From the NCBI RefSeq assembly GCF_014200675.1, contig NZ_JACHCI010000005.1, forward strand, positions 266,988-330,987: DNA of 64,000 nt, given 5' to 3'. The translations under genes and the position numbers were made by a program. The first letter of the stretch is position 1. Every line of letters begins with the position of its first letter. Of this stretch, positions 25,600 through 34,274 are shown in pieces. This DNA is from Janthinobacterium saanense. Lineage in GTDB: Bacteria > Pseudomonadota > Gammaproteobacteria > Burkholderiales > Burkholderiaceae_D. The notes below the pieces were generated by a model. It made no database searches. It was given only the letters and a program-made list of their open reading frames with translations, and was not told the DNA's origin.

Positions 25600-26597
25600 A
25601 GAGTAAGCCATCTGCGACGGCGCTGTCTATCCAGCGCTGTTGCTGGTGGCCGTTGTCCCCTTCTCACATCCATTCAGGCCCCATCCTCAGCCTGCGTGGC
25701 CATGCTGCATCGACTTTGCCGGCCCTTCCTGCTACACCTCGCTACCATCTGCCGCTATGCAATATAGCGCAGCTCCGCCTTCCTTCCCCCTGACATCCAT
25801 GACGCCGTTGGCCGTGTAAAAGCGCAAGCGCGTCACGCCCTTGATGGCCGCAGCTTCCTGATGAGGCAAGTGTTGTTTTTTTGCTGATAGTTCGGGTGCG
25901 CGGCAAACGCGCCGGGCGTTGCCGGGCTTTCACATAGAATCAGGTCTGAGTGCCCGGCAGGCCAGCGCCAGGCCAGTGTTGTCGACGGAAAAATCGCATG
26001 CCCCGCCAGCCAGATACATTAAAATTATCAAATTATTATTTCGGTGTATCAAATGGTAAATGCAGTTATCAATTGTACGAACTCTTGTTACGATCTCGAC
26101 GCTCCGTAGTTTGCCCCGCAGTTCGCGATGCAGTTTGTAAGGCAGTGGGCAGCAGTTGGGAATAGATGCGGCACGCGTCATGTCCTTATTGTATGCTTAA
26201 TTATAAATGTATTTATGGCAATATATTTTCTTACACAAGCATGCTTTTTTCAGCATGTTTCTGGTTGAAGAAGAGATATTTAATTTCTGCCAGGTATAAG
26301 CGAATATTTTTGTTATGCACTTGGGATTGAACCGCAGCGCCTGGCGCCATGGAGTGGGGATTTAGTGAGCATTTCGGTACAATGTCATAGTGGCGAAATA
26401 TTTCAAATACCAGTTGTGATACGAAGCTGGTTTCGTGCCATCGCTGAAATTGTTAGGGGCGTGCCGCAGGATGGTGGATAGGGGCTTGCACAAGAGACGA
26501 TCACTGATCGTTGAAGCACTCGGTGCAGCATAATTTTCTGTATTTTTTACCTGTCGATGGCTTTACGTGGCGAGCCCGATTTTTTATTGATAATAAA
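25600..26597. other. AT-richer non-coding region between the oxoamine synthase and the WecA-like gene
   Basis: About 1 kb without a credible gene. The left part carries the apaH remnant described separately. From about 25930 on, the DNA is distinctly more AT-rich than the surrounding genome and holds only short frames without ribosome sites. This composition fits promoter-rich or horizontally acquired DNA at the edge of a polysaccharide locus. The in-frame TTG at 26511 is a possible earlier start of the next gene. Confidence 0.5.
25732..25850 (-). pseudogene. Decayed fragment of an apaH-like gene
   Basis: Bases 25795-25835 match 23303-23343 inside apaH with 3 differences in 41. The reverse-strand reading gives GVTRLRFYTANGVMDVRGKE, against [20 protein letters not shown] in ApaH. 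It stays open to a TAG at 25732 but has no start or other ApaH motifs nearby. It is therefore a remnant of a partial duplication or of a second apaH, on the far side of the oxoamine synthase from the intact gene and in the same orientation. Confidence 0.8.
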
Positions 26598-27692
26598 ATG
26601 TTTTCTTTTATCGTGAGCTTCGTCGCATCCGGATTATTAACCCTGTTAATTATAAAGCAGGTGAGATTGCATAGTTCCGCACTCGATTCGGATTTCCATG
26701 GAGTACAAAAAGTCCATTCGCATTCAGTCGCGCGCATCGGTGGTCTGTCGATTTTCCTGGCGGTGGTGATCGGCGCCTTCGTATCGATCTGGCGCTTGCC
26801 TGCCATGACTTACTGGATGTTGTGCCTGATTTTATGTTCCGGAATCGCCTTTGCCGGGGGCATCGTCGAAGATTTTACGGGCCGGGTCAGTCCCATGGGC
26901 CGCTTGCTGCTCACCATGGCCGGTGCCTTGCTGGCGTTTTTCCTGATTGACGCACATATAGACCGTATCGACTGGGTGTTTTCCAGCTGGAAAATCCCCT
27001 ACATCTGGTTGAGCTTACCCATTACCGTCCTGGCCGTGGCGGGCATCGCCAATGCCATTAATATTATCGATGGCTTCAATGGCCTGGCCAGCGTGGTCTC
27101 CATATGCATGTTGCTGTCACTTGCCTATGTCGCCTTGCAAGTCAATGATTCCTTTATCCTGGTGGCGGCCCTGTTGATGGCGGGCGCAATCACGGGTTTC
27201 CTGATCTGGAATTACCCTGTCGGCCTGATTTTCCTCGGCGACGGTGGCGCCTATTTTATCGGTTTCATGCTGGGCGAACTGACCTTGATGCTGGTGATGC
27301 GCAATCCTGAAGTATCGACCTGGTATGCCGTGCTATTGCTCATCTATCCTGCCTTTGAGACCTTATTTTCCGCTTATCGGCGCACTTTTATCCAGGGTAA
27401 ATCGCCTGTAATGCCCGATGGCATACATTTACATAGTTTGATTTTCCGCCGCATCGTGCAGTGGACTGTGGGCCGCAAGGAGGCAAAGGCATTGATGCGC
27501 CGTAATTCCATGACCTCGCCTTATTTATGGCTGTTTTCCCTGACGGCGGTGATTCCTGCAACCTTGTTATGGCGCCATACCTGGTTATTGATTTTCTGCT
27601 CCATATTATTCATGGCATCGTATGTCTGGTTATATTTCCGTATTATTCGATTCAAATCGCCACGCTGGATGATTATCAATAAAAAGAAATAG
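26598..27692 (+). CDS. WecA-like undecaprenyl-phosphate sugar-1-phosphate transferase (glycosyltransferase family 4)
   Basis: A polytopic inner-membrane protein of the MraY/WecA superfamily that starts lipid-linked polysaccharide synthesis by moving a HexNAc-1-phosphate to undecaprenyl phosphate. About 10-11 TM helices are evident. Catalytic motifs are GGIVEDFTGRVS, NAINIIDGFNGLASV, FLGDGGAYFIG and the His loop PDGIHLHSLIFRR. ATG 26598 is preferred because it starts directly with the first helix (364 residues); TTG 26511 would add 29 residues. Codon use is somewhat AT-richer than in neighbours. Nearby waaC, waaA and the hexose mutase support an O-antigen or exopolysaccharide role. Confidence 0.88.
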   Translation: MFSFIVSFVASGLLTLLIIKQVRLHSSALDSDFHGVQKVHSHSVARIGGLSIFLAVVIGAFVSIWRLPAMTYWMLCLILCSGIAFAGGIVEDFTGRVSPMGRLLLTMAGALLAFFLIDAHIDRIDWVFSSWKIPYIWLSLPITVLAVAGIANAINIIDGFNGLASVVSICMLLSLAYVALQVNDSFILVAALLMAGAITGFLIWNYPVGLIFLGDGGAYFIGFMLGELTLMLVMRNPEVSTWYAVLLLIYPAFETLFSAYRRTFIQGKSPVMPDGIHLHSLIFRRIVQWTVGRKEAKALMRRNSMTSPYLWLFSLTAVIPATLLWRHTWLLIFCSILFMASYVWLYFRIIRFKSPRWMIINKKK

Positions 27693-27840
27693 GATTGTTT
27701 GATAAAATGCGCGCTTCCATGATATTGCGACGTCATGTCCATCCGCTGCAGACTGGTTTATTTGAATAGTGACTAGGCTGAATTGGGGACTTTTATATGC
27801 GCAATTTCATTCTGTTTCAATCATCATTAAAGGGTAAAGC

Positions 27841-28149
27841 ATGACTTTGGAAACACTGACACTGGTGCAATTACGCGATCTGCAAGACAAGGTTCAGCAA
27901 GAATTGAGCAGCCGCGAGCGCGATGACTTGAACAAGGCGCGCGAGCAGATCAGGATGATTGCACAGCAGGCCGGCATTCCCTTGAAGCAGCTGATGCTCG
28001 AAGGCGTGCCGCCGCGCGCCAGCAAGGTGGCGGTACGCTACCGTCACCCGGATAATGCTGCAGAGCAATGGACAGGCCGTGGCCGCCAGCCACTGTGGGT
28101 CAAAAACTGGCTAGCATCAGGCAAGTCTATCGATCTGCTGCGCGTATAA
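27841..28149 (+). CDS. H-NS family nucleoid-associated protein
   Basis: A 102-residue histone-like protein. The N-terminal coiled-coil oligomerisation region (LVQLRDLQDKVQQELSSRER) is followed by a linker and the C-terminal DNA-binding motif YRHPDNAAEQWTGRGRQPLW, typical of betaproteobacterial H-NS. Such proteins silence AT-rich, often acquired DNA. This one lies next to the AT-rich stretch at 25.6-26.6 kb and the polysaccharide gene, which it might repress. A clear AAGGG ribosome site precedes ATG 27841. Confidence 0.94.
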   Translation: MTLETLTLVQLRDLQDKVQQELSSRERDDLNKAREQIRMIAQQAGIPLKQLMLEGVPPRASKVAVRYRHPDNAAEQWTGRGRQPLWVKNWLASGKSIDLLRV

Positions 28150-28237
28150 TTCGGTATATTCTTGGCGCAGTAGCAAGCTTTTTCCTGCTACGCTGCCTTT
28201 CCTGTTCCTTGTTCCTACTTTCATACCGATTAAAACC

Positions 28238-29620
28238 ATGCTCCCACTGTCAAAAACGATCTTCAAAGCATACGATATTCGCGGCATCATCGATAAAACC
28301 CTGGATGCCAGTGTGGCGCGCAAGATCGGACAGGCCTTTGGCCGGGCCGCATTGGCCAAGGGTGAACAGCGGGTGGTGATCGGCCGCGATGGCCGTTTGT
28401 CTGGACCGGAACTGGCGGCGGCGCTGGCGCAGGGCTTGCAGTCGGCCGGTGTCGATGTGATCGATCTGGGCGTGGTCGCCACCCCGATGGTCTACTTCGG
28501 CACGAACGTGCTCGATACCCGCTCCGGCATCATGGTCACGGGCAGCCATAATCCGCCTGACTACAATGGTTTCAAGATGGTGCTGGCCGGTGAAGCGATC
28601 CATGGCGTAGCGATTTCCGGCCTGTACGAAGACATCGTCGCCCATGATGGCAGCGATAGCGCCAAGCCAGGCAGCTATGCCACGCATGACATCCGTGCTG
28701 CCTACCTTGAGCGCATCCTGGGCGACGTGAAACTGGCGCGCCCGATCAAGATCGCCGTCGATTGCGGCAATGGCGTGGCCGGCGCGTTTGCGGGCGACCT
28801 GTTCCGCGGCATGGGCTGCGACGTGATCGAACTGTTTTGCGAAGTCGATGGCAATTTCCCCAATCACCATCCTGACCCGGCGCATCCGGAAAACCTGCAG
28901 GACCTGATCCGCTGCCTGGCCGAGACGGATGCTGAAATCGGCATCGCGTTTGACGGCGACGGCGACCGCCTGGGCGTGGTCACCAAGGATGGCCAGATCA
29001 TCTACCCTGACCGCCAGATGATGTTGTTTGCGGCTGACGTGCTGACCCGCCATCCGGGCGCGCAAATCCTGTACGACGTGAAATGCACGCGCCACCTGGC
29101 GCCTTACATCAGCAAGCATGGTGGCGTGCCGCTGATGTACAAGACTGGCCACTCGCTGGTGAAAGCCAAGCTGCGTGAAACGGGCGCCCCGCTGGGCGGC
29201 GAAATGAGCGGCCATATTTTCTTCAAGGACCGCTGGTACGGCTTTGATGACGGCCTGTATTCGGGCGCGCGCCTGCTGGAAATCCTCACGCGTGAAACCG
29301 ATCCATCGGCCTTGCTGAACTCTTTGCCGCAATCCGACAGCACGCCGGAACTGCATCTGGAACTGAAGGAAGGCGAGAACGTCGCGCTGATGGACGTGCT
29401 GCGCCGCGATGCCGTCTTCCCGGGCAATGAGCAGATCATCACCATCGACGGCTTGCGCGTGGAATACGCTGACGGCTTCGGCCTGGCGCGGTCATCGAAC
29501 ACCACGCCGGTGATCGTGATGCGCTTCGAGGCGGAAACGCCAGCCGCTTTGGCACGCATCCAGGGCCAGTTCAAGAGCGTGATCCTGGCTGCCAAGCCTG
29601 ACGCCGTCCTGCCATTCTGA
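28238..29620 (+). CDS. Phosphomannomutase/phosphoglucomutase
   Basis: A 460-residue alpha-D-phosphohexomutase (AlgC/ManB type) that interconverts hexose 6- and 1-phosphates for nucleotide-sugar synthesis. The phosphoserine loop MVTGSHNPPDYNGFKMV, the Mg-binding FDGDGDRLGVV, the sugar-binding GGEMSGHIFFKD and the C-terminal phosphate loop RSSNTTPVIVMRFE are all present. It feeds the LPS and polysaccharide steps encoded around it. It precedes waaC by 4 bases, so the two are likely cotranscribed. Confidence 0.94.
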   Translation: MLPLSKTIFKAYDIRGIIDKTLDASVARKIGQAFGRAALAKGEQRVVIGRDGRLSGPELAAALAQGLQSAGVDVIDLGVVATPMVYFGTNVLDTRSGIMVTGSHNPPDYNGFKMVLAGEAIHGVAISGLYEDIVAHDGSDSAKPGSYATHDIRAAYLERILGDVKLARPIKIAVDCGNGVAGAFAGDLFRGMGCDVIELFCEVDGNFPNHHPDPAHPENLQDLIRCLAETDAEIGIAFDGDGDRLGVVTKDGQIIYPDRQMMLFAADVLTRHPGAQILYDVKCTRHLAPYISKHGGVPLMYKTGHSLVKAKLRETGAPLGGEMSGHIFFKDRWYGFDDGLYSGARLLEILTRETDPSALLNSLPQSDSTPELHLELKEGENVALMDVLRRDAVFPGNEQIITIDGLRVEYADGFGLARSSNTTPVIVMRFEAETPAALARIQGQFKSVILAAKPDAVLPF

Positions 29621-29624
29621 CGTC

Positions 29625-30647
29625 ATGGCTGGTACTGCCGGCGCGCCAGCGCCCTTGAAAATTCTGCTGGTGCGCGTCTCCTCGCTGGGCGACGTGCTGC
29701 ATAACCTGCCGATGGTGGCGGACATCGCGCGCCATTTTCCCGACGCGAGCATCGACTGGGTGGTCGAGGAAGGCTACACCAGCCTGGTGCGGCTGAACCC
29801 GCGCGTCGGCGCCATTTTTCCGTTTGCGCTGCGGCGCTGGCGCAAAAGCCTGGGCAAGCAAGAAACGCGCAGCGAAATCGCCGCCTTCTTCCGCAGCCTG
29901 CGCCAGACGCGCTACGACTATGTATTCGATACCCAGGGCTTGCTGAAGACGGGCATCATCATGGGCGCCGCGCGCCTGGCGCCAGGCGGTCATAAAGTCG
30001 GCCTGGCGAACGGCAGCGAAGGTTCGGGTTACGAAGGCCTTTCGCGTCTGTTTCATAGCAAGAGCATCCCGCTGAACCCGCGTACGCACGCGGTGGCGCG
30101 CGGCCGCCTGGTCGCTGCCGCCGCGCTGGGCTACACGGTCGATACGCCGGCCGATTTCGGCTTGCCGGAACTGTTGTCCGACACGCCGCGCCCGGAGTGG
30201 ATGGGAGATGAACCTTACGCCGTGTACTTTCACGGCACGGCGCGTGACGCCAAGAAGTGGGCGCCCGCCAACTGGATCGCCCTGGGACAGGCGCTGGCGC
30301 CCATGCCCATCTTGCTGCCCTGGGGTTCGCCGAAGGAAAAAGCGGAAGCTGAGCTGCTGGCGGCCAGCCTGCGGAATGCGCGCGTGCTGCCGAAACTGTC
30401 CATGAGCGACGCCACTTTGCTGGCGCGCCAGGCCAGCCTGGTGGTCGGCGTCGATACGGGCCTGACGCATATCGCCGCCGCTTTCCTGCGTCCGACAGTG
30501 GAAATCTATGCCGATTCGCCGCTGTGGAAAACCGAAGGCAACTGGTCGCCCAAGATCATCAACCTGGGCGACAAGGGCGCACCGCCCGATGTGGCGCAAG
30601 TGCTGGCCGCCGCAAGGCAGCTGCTGGCAGAGTATCATCCTGCCTGA
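29625..30647 (+). CDS. waaC: Lipopolysaccharide heptosyltransferase I
   Basis: It adds the first L-glycero-D-manno-heptose to Kdo in the LPS inner core, at the cytoplasmic face. The 340-residue GT9 protein begins ILLVRVSSLGDVLHNLPMV after a short leader. It contains GLLKTGIIMGAARLA, YFHGTARDAKKWAPANW, LLPWGSPKEKAEAE and VVGVDTGLTHIAAAF, which fit WaaC. It lies between the hexomutase and waaA on the same strand, 22 bases before waaA. Confidence 0.94.
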   Translation: MAGTAGAPAPLKILLVRVSSLGDVLHNLPMVADIARHFPDASIDWVVEEGYTSLVRLNPRVGAIFPFALRRWRKSLGKQETRSEIAAFFRSLRQTRYDYVFDTQGLLKTGIIMGAARLAPGGHKVGLANGSEGSGYEGLSRLFHSKSIPLNPRTHAVARGRLVAAAALGYTVDTPADFGLPELLSDTPRPEWMGDEPYAVYFHGTARDAKKWAPANWIALGQALAPMPILLPWGSPKEKAEAELLAASLRNARVLPKLSMSDATLLARQASLVVGVDTGLTHIAAAFLRPTVEIYADSPLWKTEGNWSPKIINLGDKGAPPDVAQVLAAARQLLAEYHPA

Positions 30648-30669
30648 GCTTTTCTACACGGTTTACAAA

Positions 30670-31947
30670 ATGCGACTTCTTTATACCCTCGCCTGGTGGC
30701 TGGCCCTGCCACTGGTGCTGGCGCGCCTGTGGCTGCGCGGCCGCCAGGAACCGGGCTACCGCCAGCACTGGGGCGAGCGCCTGGGCCTGTATGGCGCCAG
30801 GCCCGCTACTACTCCGATGTCGATCTGGGTGCACGCCGTCTCCGTCGGCGAGACGCGCGCGGCCGAACCGCTGATCGATGCGCTGCTGGCCGAATGGCCC
30901 TTATGCCGCATCATCCTCACCCATATGACGCCGACCGGCCGCGCCACTGGCAAGGCCCTGTTCGCCAAACATGGTGCACGCCTGGTGCAAAGCTATCTGC
31001 CCTACGATACGGGCGCCATGCCGGCCCGCTTCATCCGCCATTTTGCGCCGCGCATCTGTATTTTGATGGAGACGGAAGTGTGGCCCAACCTGATCCATCA
31101 ATGCAATCGCCTCCAGGTGCCGGTGGTACTGGCCAATGCGCGTCTGTCGCAGCGTTCGCTGGGCAAGGCGCAGCGCCTGGGCAAGCTGATTGCCGACGCC
31201 GCACGCGGCATCGATCTGGTGGCGGCGCAGACGCAGGACGATGCGCAGCGCGTGCGCGCGCTGGGCGCGCAAAACGTGGTGGTCACGGGGAGCATCAAGT
31301 TCGACGTGGTGGTGCCCGAGGCAGCTTTGGTGACGGGAGCGCAGCTGCGTGCGGCGATTGGTGGGCGTCCCGTACTGCTGTGCGCCAGCACGCGCGAAGG
31401 GGAAGAACCCTTGATCCTCGACGCGCTGGCCCGCGCCTGCCTGCCTGCCGATGTGCTGCTGCTGATCGTGCCGCGCCATCCGCAACGTTTTGACGAAGTG
31501 GAAAAACTGATCGTATCTCACGGCCTGTCGGTGCAGCGCAGGTCCTCCTTGCAGCAGGACGATACTGTTGCCGCCAGCACGCAGGTGCTGCTGGGCGACT
31601 CCATGGGCGAGATGTTTGCCTATTACGCCGCCTGCGATTGCGCTTTCGTCGGCGGCAGCCTGCTGCCGCTGGGCGGACAAAACCTGATCGAGCCGGCAGC
31701 GCTGGGCAAACCGGTGCTGATCGGCCCCCACACCTTCAACTTTGCGCTGGTGACGGAACAATCCATCGAGGCTGGCGGCGCCGCGCGCGTGCTTGACGCC
31801 GATGCGCTGCTGGCGCAAGCGTCGGCACTGCTGCAAGATCCGGCGCGCTTATCGGCCATGGGATCTCGGGCACTCGCCTTTGCGAACCAGCACCGTGGCG
31901 CTACGCCGCGCACCATCGCGGCGATCAAACCTTTATTGTTGACCTAA
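30670..31947 (+). CDS. waaA: 3-deoxy-D-manno-octulosonic acid transferase
   Basis: This inner-membrane-bound GT30 enzyme adds Kdo to lipid IVA. The 425-residue protein has an N-terminal membrane anchor (LLYTLAWWLALPLVLARLWL), WVHAVSVGETRAAEPLIDAL, METEVWPNLIHQC, GSIKFDV and FVGGSLLPLGGQNLIEPAAL, all WaaA hallmarks. ATG 30670 was chosen because upstream in-frame codons fall inside waaC. It ends the LPS core block at a palindromic repeat shared with the convergent metalloprotease gene. Confidence 0.95.
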   Translation: MRLLYTLAWWLALPLVLARLWLRGRQEPGYRQHWGERLGLYGARPATTPMSIWVHAVSVGETRAAEPLIDALLAEWPLCRIILTHMTPTGRATGKALFAKHGARLVQSYLPYDTGAMPARFIRHFAPRICILMETEVWPNLIHQCNRLQVPVVLANARLSQRSLGKAQRLGKLIADAARGIDLVAAQTQDDAQRVRALGAQNVVVTGSIKFDVVVPEAALVTGAQLRAAIGGRPVLLCASTREGEEPLILDALARACLPADVLLLIVPRHPQRFDEVEKLIVSHGLSVQRRSSLQQDDTVAASTQVLLGDSMGEMFAYYAACDCAFVGGSLLPLGGQNLIEPAALGKPVLIGPHTFNFALVTEQSIEAGGAARVLDADALLAQASALLQDPARLSAMGSRALAFANQHRGATPRTIAAIKPLLLT

Positions 31948-31949
31948 AT

Positions 31950-31980
31950 CTGGGGTCAGACCCGCCGGGTCTGACCCCAG
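31950..31980. repeat. Copy 2 of the palindromic GGGGTCAGACCCG repeat, between convergent genes
   Basis: A near-perfect palindrome with 15-base arms (CTGGGGTCAGACCCG and its complement) around one C. It lies 2 bases after the waaA stop and 3 bases before the stop of the convergent YgjP-like gene. The inner 27 bases are identical to 16527-16553. Its position suits a bidirectional transcription stop or an extragenic palindromic element. Confidence 0.88.
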
Positions 31981-31983
31981 TCG

Positions 31984-32994
31984 TTAAGCAAACAGCACCG
32001 GTAATTCCTGCGAGCGCTTTCTCAAGGCCTGCTTGGCGCCATCGTAATCAGGGTAGATCGATTCCACGGTGGCCCAGAAGCGCGGGCTGTGGTTCATTTC
32101 CAGCAGGTGTGACAGTTCATGCGCCACCACGTAGTCGATCAGCGGCAGCGCGAAGTGGATCAGACGCCAGTTCAAACGGATCTTGCGCTGCACCGTGCAA
32201 CTGCCCCAGCGCGTGCCGGCCGAGGATAGCGACAGCGAGTCGTAGCCCACGCCCAGTTTGGCCGCGTACAGGTCCAGCCGCGCTTCGAACAGCTGGCGCG
32301 CCTCATGCTGGTACCAGGCTTTCACTTTTTCCTTCAATTGCGCTTCGGTGCCGGCTGGCGTGACCCAGACATGCAGTTCATTCGTGTCGCGCTGGAAGCT
32401 GGCGCGGTGGCGCGGCGCCTGGTGCAGGCGCAAGGTGATCTCGCCACCGAGATAAGGCAGCACGGCGCCTTCTATCCATGCCACTGGTGGCCGCTGCTGG
32501 CGCTCCACCTTGCGCTCGCCCCGTTCGCGCAGCTTGGACAAAATCCAGCCTTGCTTGGCGCGGATGGCGTTGTCGATTTCAGCCAGGGTGACGCGCTTGG
32601 GCGCCGTCACGCGCAAGCCGTTATCGTCGATCATGAAGCCGATCGAGCGGCGCGTGGAGCGGCGCAGTGCGAATTCGACCAGGTGGCTACCCAGCTGCAG
32701 CTGGCGCAGCGGCGGGCCGTCGGCGGTGCGCGGCGGCGAGGGTAGGGGGGGCGGAGAAGGAAGTGAGGGAACTATCACGGGCGCCACCACGGGCGGCGCT
32801 GGCGGTGCCGTGGGGCGCACCGCCGGGGGCGTGCTGGTCGAGACGTCGTGCGCGAACAAATCCAGTTGCCGGTCACCGACCTTGATGGTCTTTAACTGCT
32901 GGCGCAGGGTCGGCTCCTGGATGACCGCGCTGATGCCGTCTAGCCAGCGTTGTAGGCGTGAGGCGAAATGACGCGCATTTCTGATTCTATCCAA
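31984..32994 (-). CDS. YgjP/M48-like metallopeptidase (DUF45), SprT-like zinc protein
   Basis: The zinc motif VAHELSHLLEMNHSPRFW (HExxH plus downstream His) near the C terminus, with YDSLSLSSAGTRWGSC and RLIHFALPLIDY before it, identifies the YgjP/DUF45 family of cytosolic predicted metal hydrolases. An N-terminal Pro-rich linker (PPAPPVVAPVIVPSLPSPPP) precedes the catalytic part. The start is unsettled: TTG 32994, with AGGTGG four bases upstream, overlaps the preceding plsC by 55 bases. A longer frame to 33108 would overlap more and is less likely. It is the last gene of the gmhB-plsC run. Confidence 0.82.
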   Translation of the reverse strand: MDRIRNARHFASRLQRWLDGISAVIQEPTLRQQLKTIKVGDRQLDLFAHDVSTSTPPAVRPTAPPAPPVVAPVIVPSLPSPPPLPSPPRTADGPPLRQLQLGSHLVEFALRRSTRRSIGFMIDDNGLRVTAPKRVTLAEIDNAIRAKQGWILSKLRERGERKVERQQRPPVAWIEGAVLPYLGGEITLRLHQAPRHRASFQRDTNELHVWVTPAGTEAQLKEKVKAWYQHEARQLFEARLDLYAAKLGVGYDSLSLSSAGTRWGSCTVQRKIRLNWRLIHFALPLIDYVVAHELSHLLEMNHSPRFWATVESIYPDYDGAKQALRKRSQELPVLFA

Positions 32995-33680
32995 TTTTCC
33001 ACCTGTTGCATCATGCTGTCCGGGGTTTGCCCTTCCGGCGAAATCGGTTTGCCTATCGAGACCGTGATCAAACCTGGCCGCTTGAGGAATGACTGCTTGG
33101 GCCAGCACTCGCCTGAATTATGCGCAATCGGCACCACCACGGCGCCGGTGGCAATCGCCAGACGCGTGCCGCCACTCTTGTACTGGCCTTTTTGTCCGAC
33201 CGGAATCCGGGTACCTTCCGGGAACATGATAATCCACTGTCCATCGGCCAGACGGCGTTTGCCGTGCGCCACCACGCTCCTGAACGCATGCTTGCCCTGC
33301 TTGCGGTCAATCGGGATCATGCGCAGCAGCGCCATCGCCCAGCCAAAGAATGGAATATACAAAATCTCTTTCTTGAATACGTAGACCAGCGGGCGTGGCA
33401 GGCTAGGCAAGAGGAAGATGGTTTCCCACGCAGACTGGTGCTTCGACAGCACCACGGCCGGCGCGTCCGGGAAATTCTCGGCGCCCTTGACTTCGTAGCG
33501 TATGCCACAAATGACCTTGGCACACCACAGGATAAACACGTTCCAGCGCGAGGTCACCCAATAGCGCTTGTTGTAGCTCAATGGCGCGGCAAAAAAGCAC
33601 ACGCAGGCCCAGACGATGGTGGCCGCGATCATGATGATCATGAACAGCAGGGATCGCAGGAACAGGGAAAAATTACGCAA
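32940..33680 (-). CDS. plsC: 1-acyl-sn-glycerol-3-phosphate acyltransferase
   Basis: It makes phosphatidic acid at the inner membrane. The 246-residue protein has an N-terminal TM helix (LLFMIIMIAATIVWACVCFF). The catalytic motif is KHQSAWET, with Glu in place of the usual Asp of HxxxxD, as in several betaproteobacterial PlsC proteins. FPEGTRIPVGQKGQYKSG is the glycerol-phosphate motif. It follows gmhB by 16 bases in the glyQ-glyS-gmhB-plsC order common in Burkholderiales. Confidence 0.92.
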   Translation of the reverse strand: MRNFSLFLRSLLFMIIMIAATIVWACVCFFAAPLSYNKRYWVTSRWNVFILWCAKVICGIRYEVKGAENFPDAPAVVLSKHQSAWETIFLLPSLPRPLVYVFKKEILYIPFFGWAMALLRMIPIDRKQGKHAFRSVVAHGKRRLADGQWIIMFPEGTRIPVGQKGQYKSGGTRLAIATGAVVVPIAHNSGECWPKQSFLKRPGLITVSIGKPISPEGQTPDSMMQQVENWIESEMRVISPHAYNAG

Positions 33681-33696
33681 TGCAGTTCTCCGAAGA

Positions 33697-34260
33697 TTAA
33701 ATACTGGATGCCACGGCGGGCGCTGGCGCTTTGAGCAAATGGGCTACCACGGCCGCCAGGTCGGGGAAGACCTGGGTGCCGGGCGGCAGGCCGCCTGTCG
33801 CGTGGGTTTTTTCGCCCTTGCCGGTCAGGACCAGGTAGGGCACGCAGCCGCTGATGAAGCCAGCCTGCAGGTCGCGCAGCGAGTCGCCGACCGTGGGCAC
33901 GCCTTTCAGGCTGGTGTTATAGCGCTGCGAGATTTCATGGAACATGCCCGGTTTCGGCTTGCGGCAATCGCAATTGTCGGCGCCGGCATGCGGGCAAAAG
34001 AAGATGGCGTCGATATCGGCGCCCACTTGCTGCGCCAGGGTATGCATCTTCTGGTGGATCGCGTTGAGCACCGTCATGTCGAAATATTCGCGCGCGATGC
34101 CCGACTGGTTAGAGGCGATCACCACGCGGTAGCCTGCCTGGTTCAGGCGGGCGATTGCTTCGAGCGAGCCGGGTATCGGCAGCCATTCGGCGGGCGACTT
34201 GATGAAGTCCGGCGAGTCATGATTGATGACGCCGTCGCGGTCGAGAATAATCAGTTTCAT
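33697..34260 (-). CDS. gmhB: D-glycero-beta-D-manno-heptose 1,7-bisphosphate 7-phosphatase
   Basis: A HAD-family phosphatase in ADP-heptose synthesis for the LPS core. It begins MKLIILDRDGVINHDS, with the nucleophile Asp and its partner two residues later. It has VVIASNQSGIAREYF and a structural zinc loop CPHAGADNCDCRKPKPGMF characteristic of GmhB. The ATG at 34260 follows GGAG at 8 bases. An upstream ATG at 34275 that overlaps the glyS stop would add five residues. Product fits with waaC nearby. Confidence 0.93.
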   Translation of the reverse strand: MKLIILDRDGVINHDSPDFIKSPAEWLPIPGSLEAIARLNQAGYRVVIASNQSGIAREYFDMTVLNAIHQKMHTLAQQVGADIDAIFFCPHAGADNCDCRKPKPGMFHEISQRYNTSLKGVPTVGDSLRDLQAGFISGCVPYLVLTGKGEKTHATGGLPPGTQVFPDLAAVVAHLLKAPAPAVASSI

Positions 34261-34274
34261 CGCCGGAGCTCCCA

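Noticed and set aside
26860..26890. WecA-like protein has ED rather than DD in its first acidic motif
   Set aside because: GLIED-type motifs are common in this family in Proteobacteria, so it is not evidence of inactivation.
32995..33108. Longer N terminus for the YgjP-like metalloprotease
   Set aside because: It would lie inside plsC, reads like an antisense-type composition and has no ribosome site.
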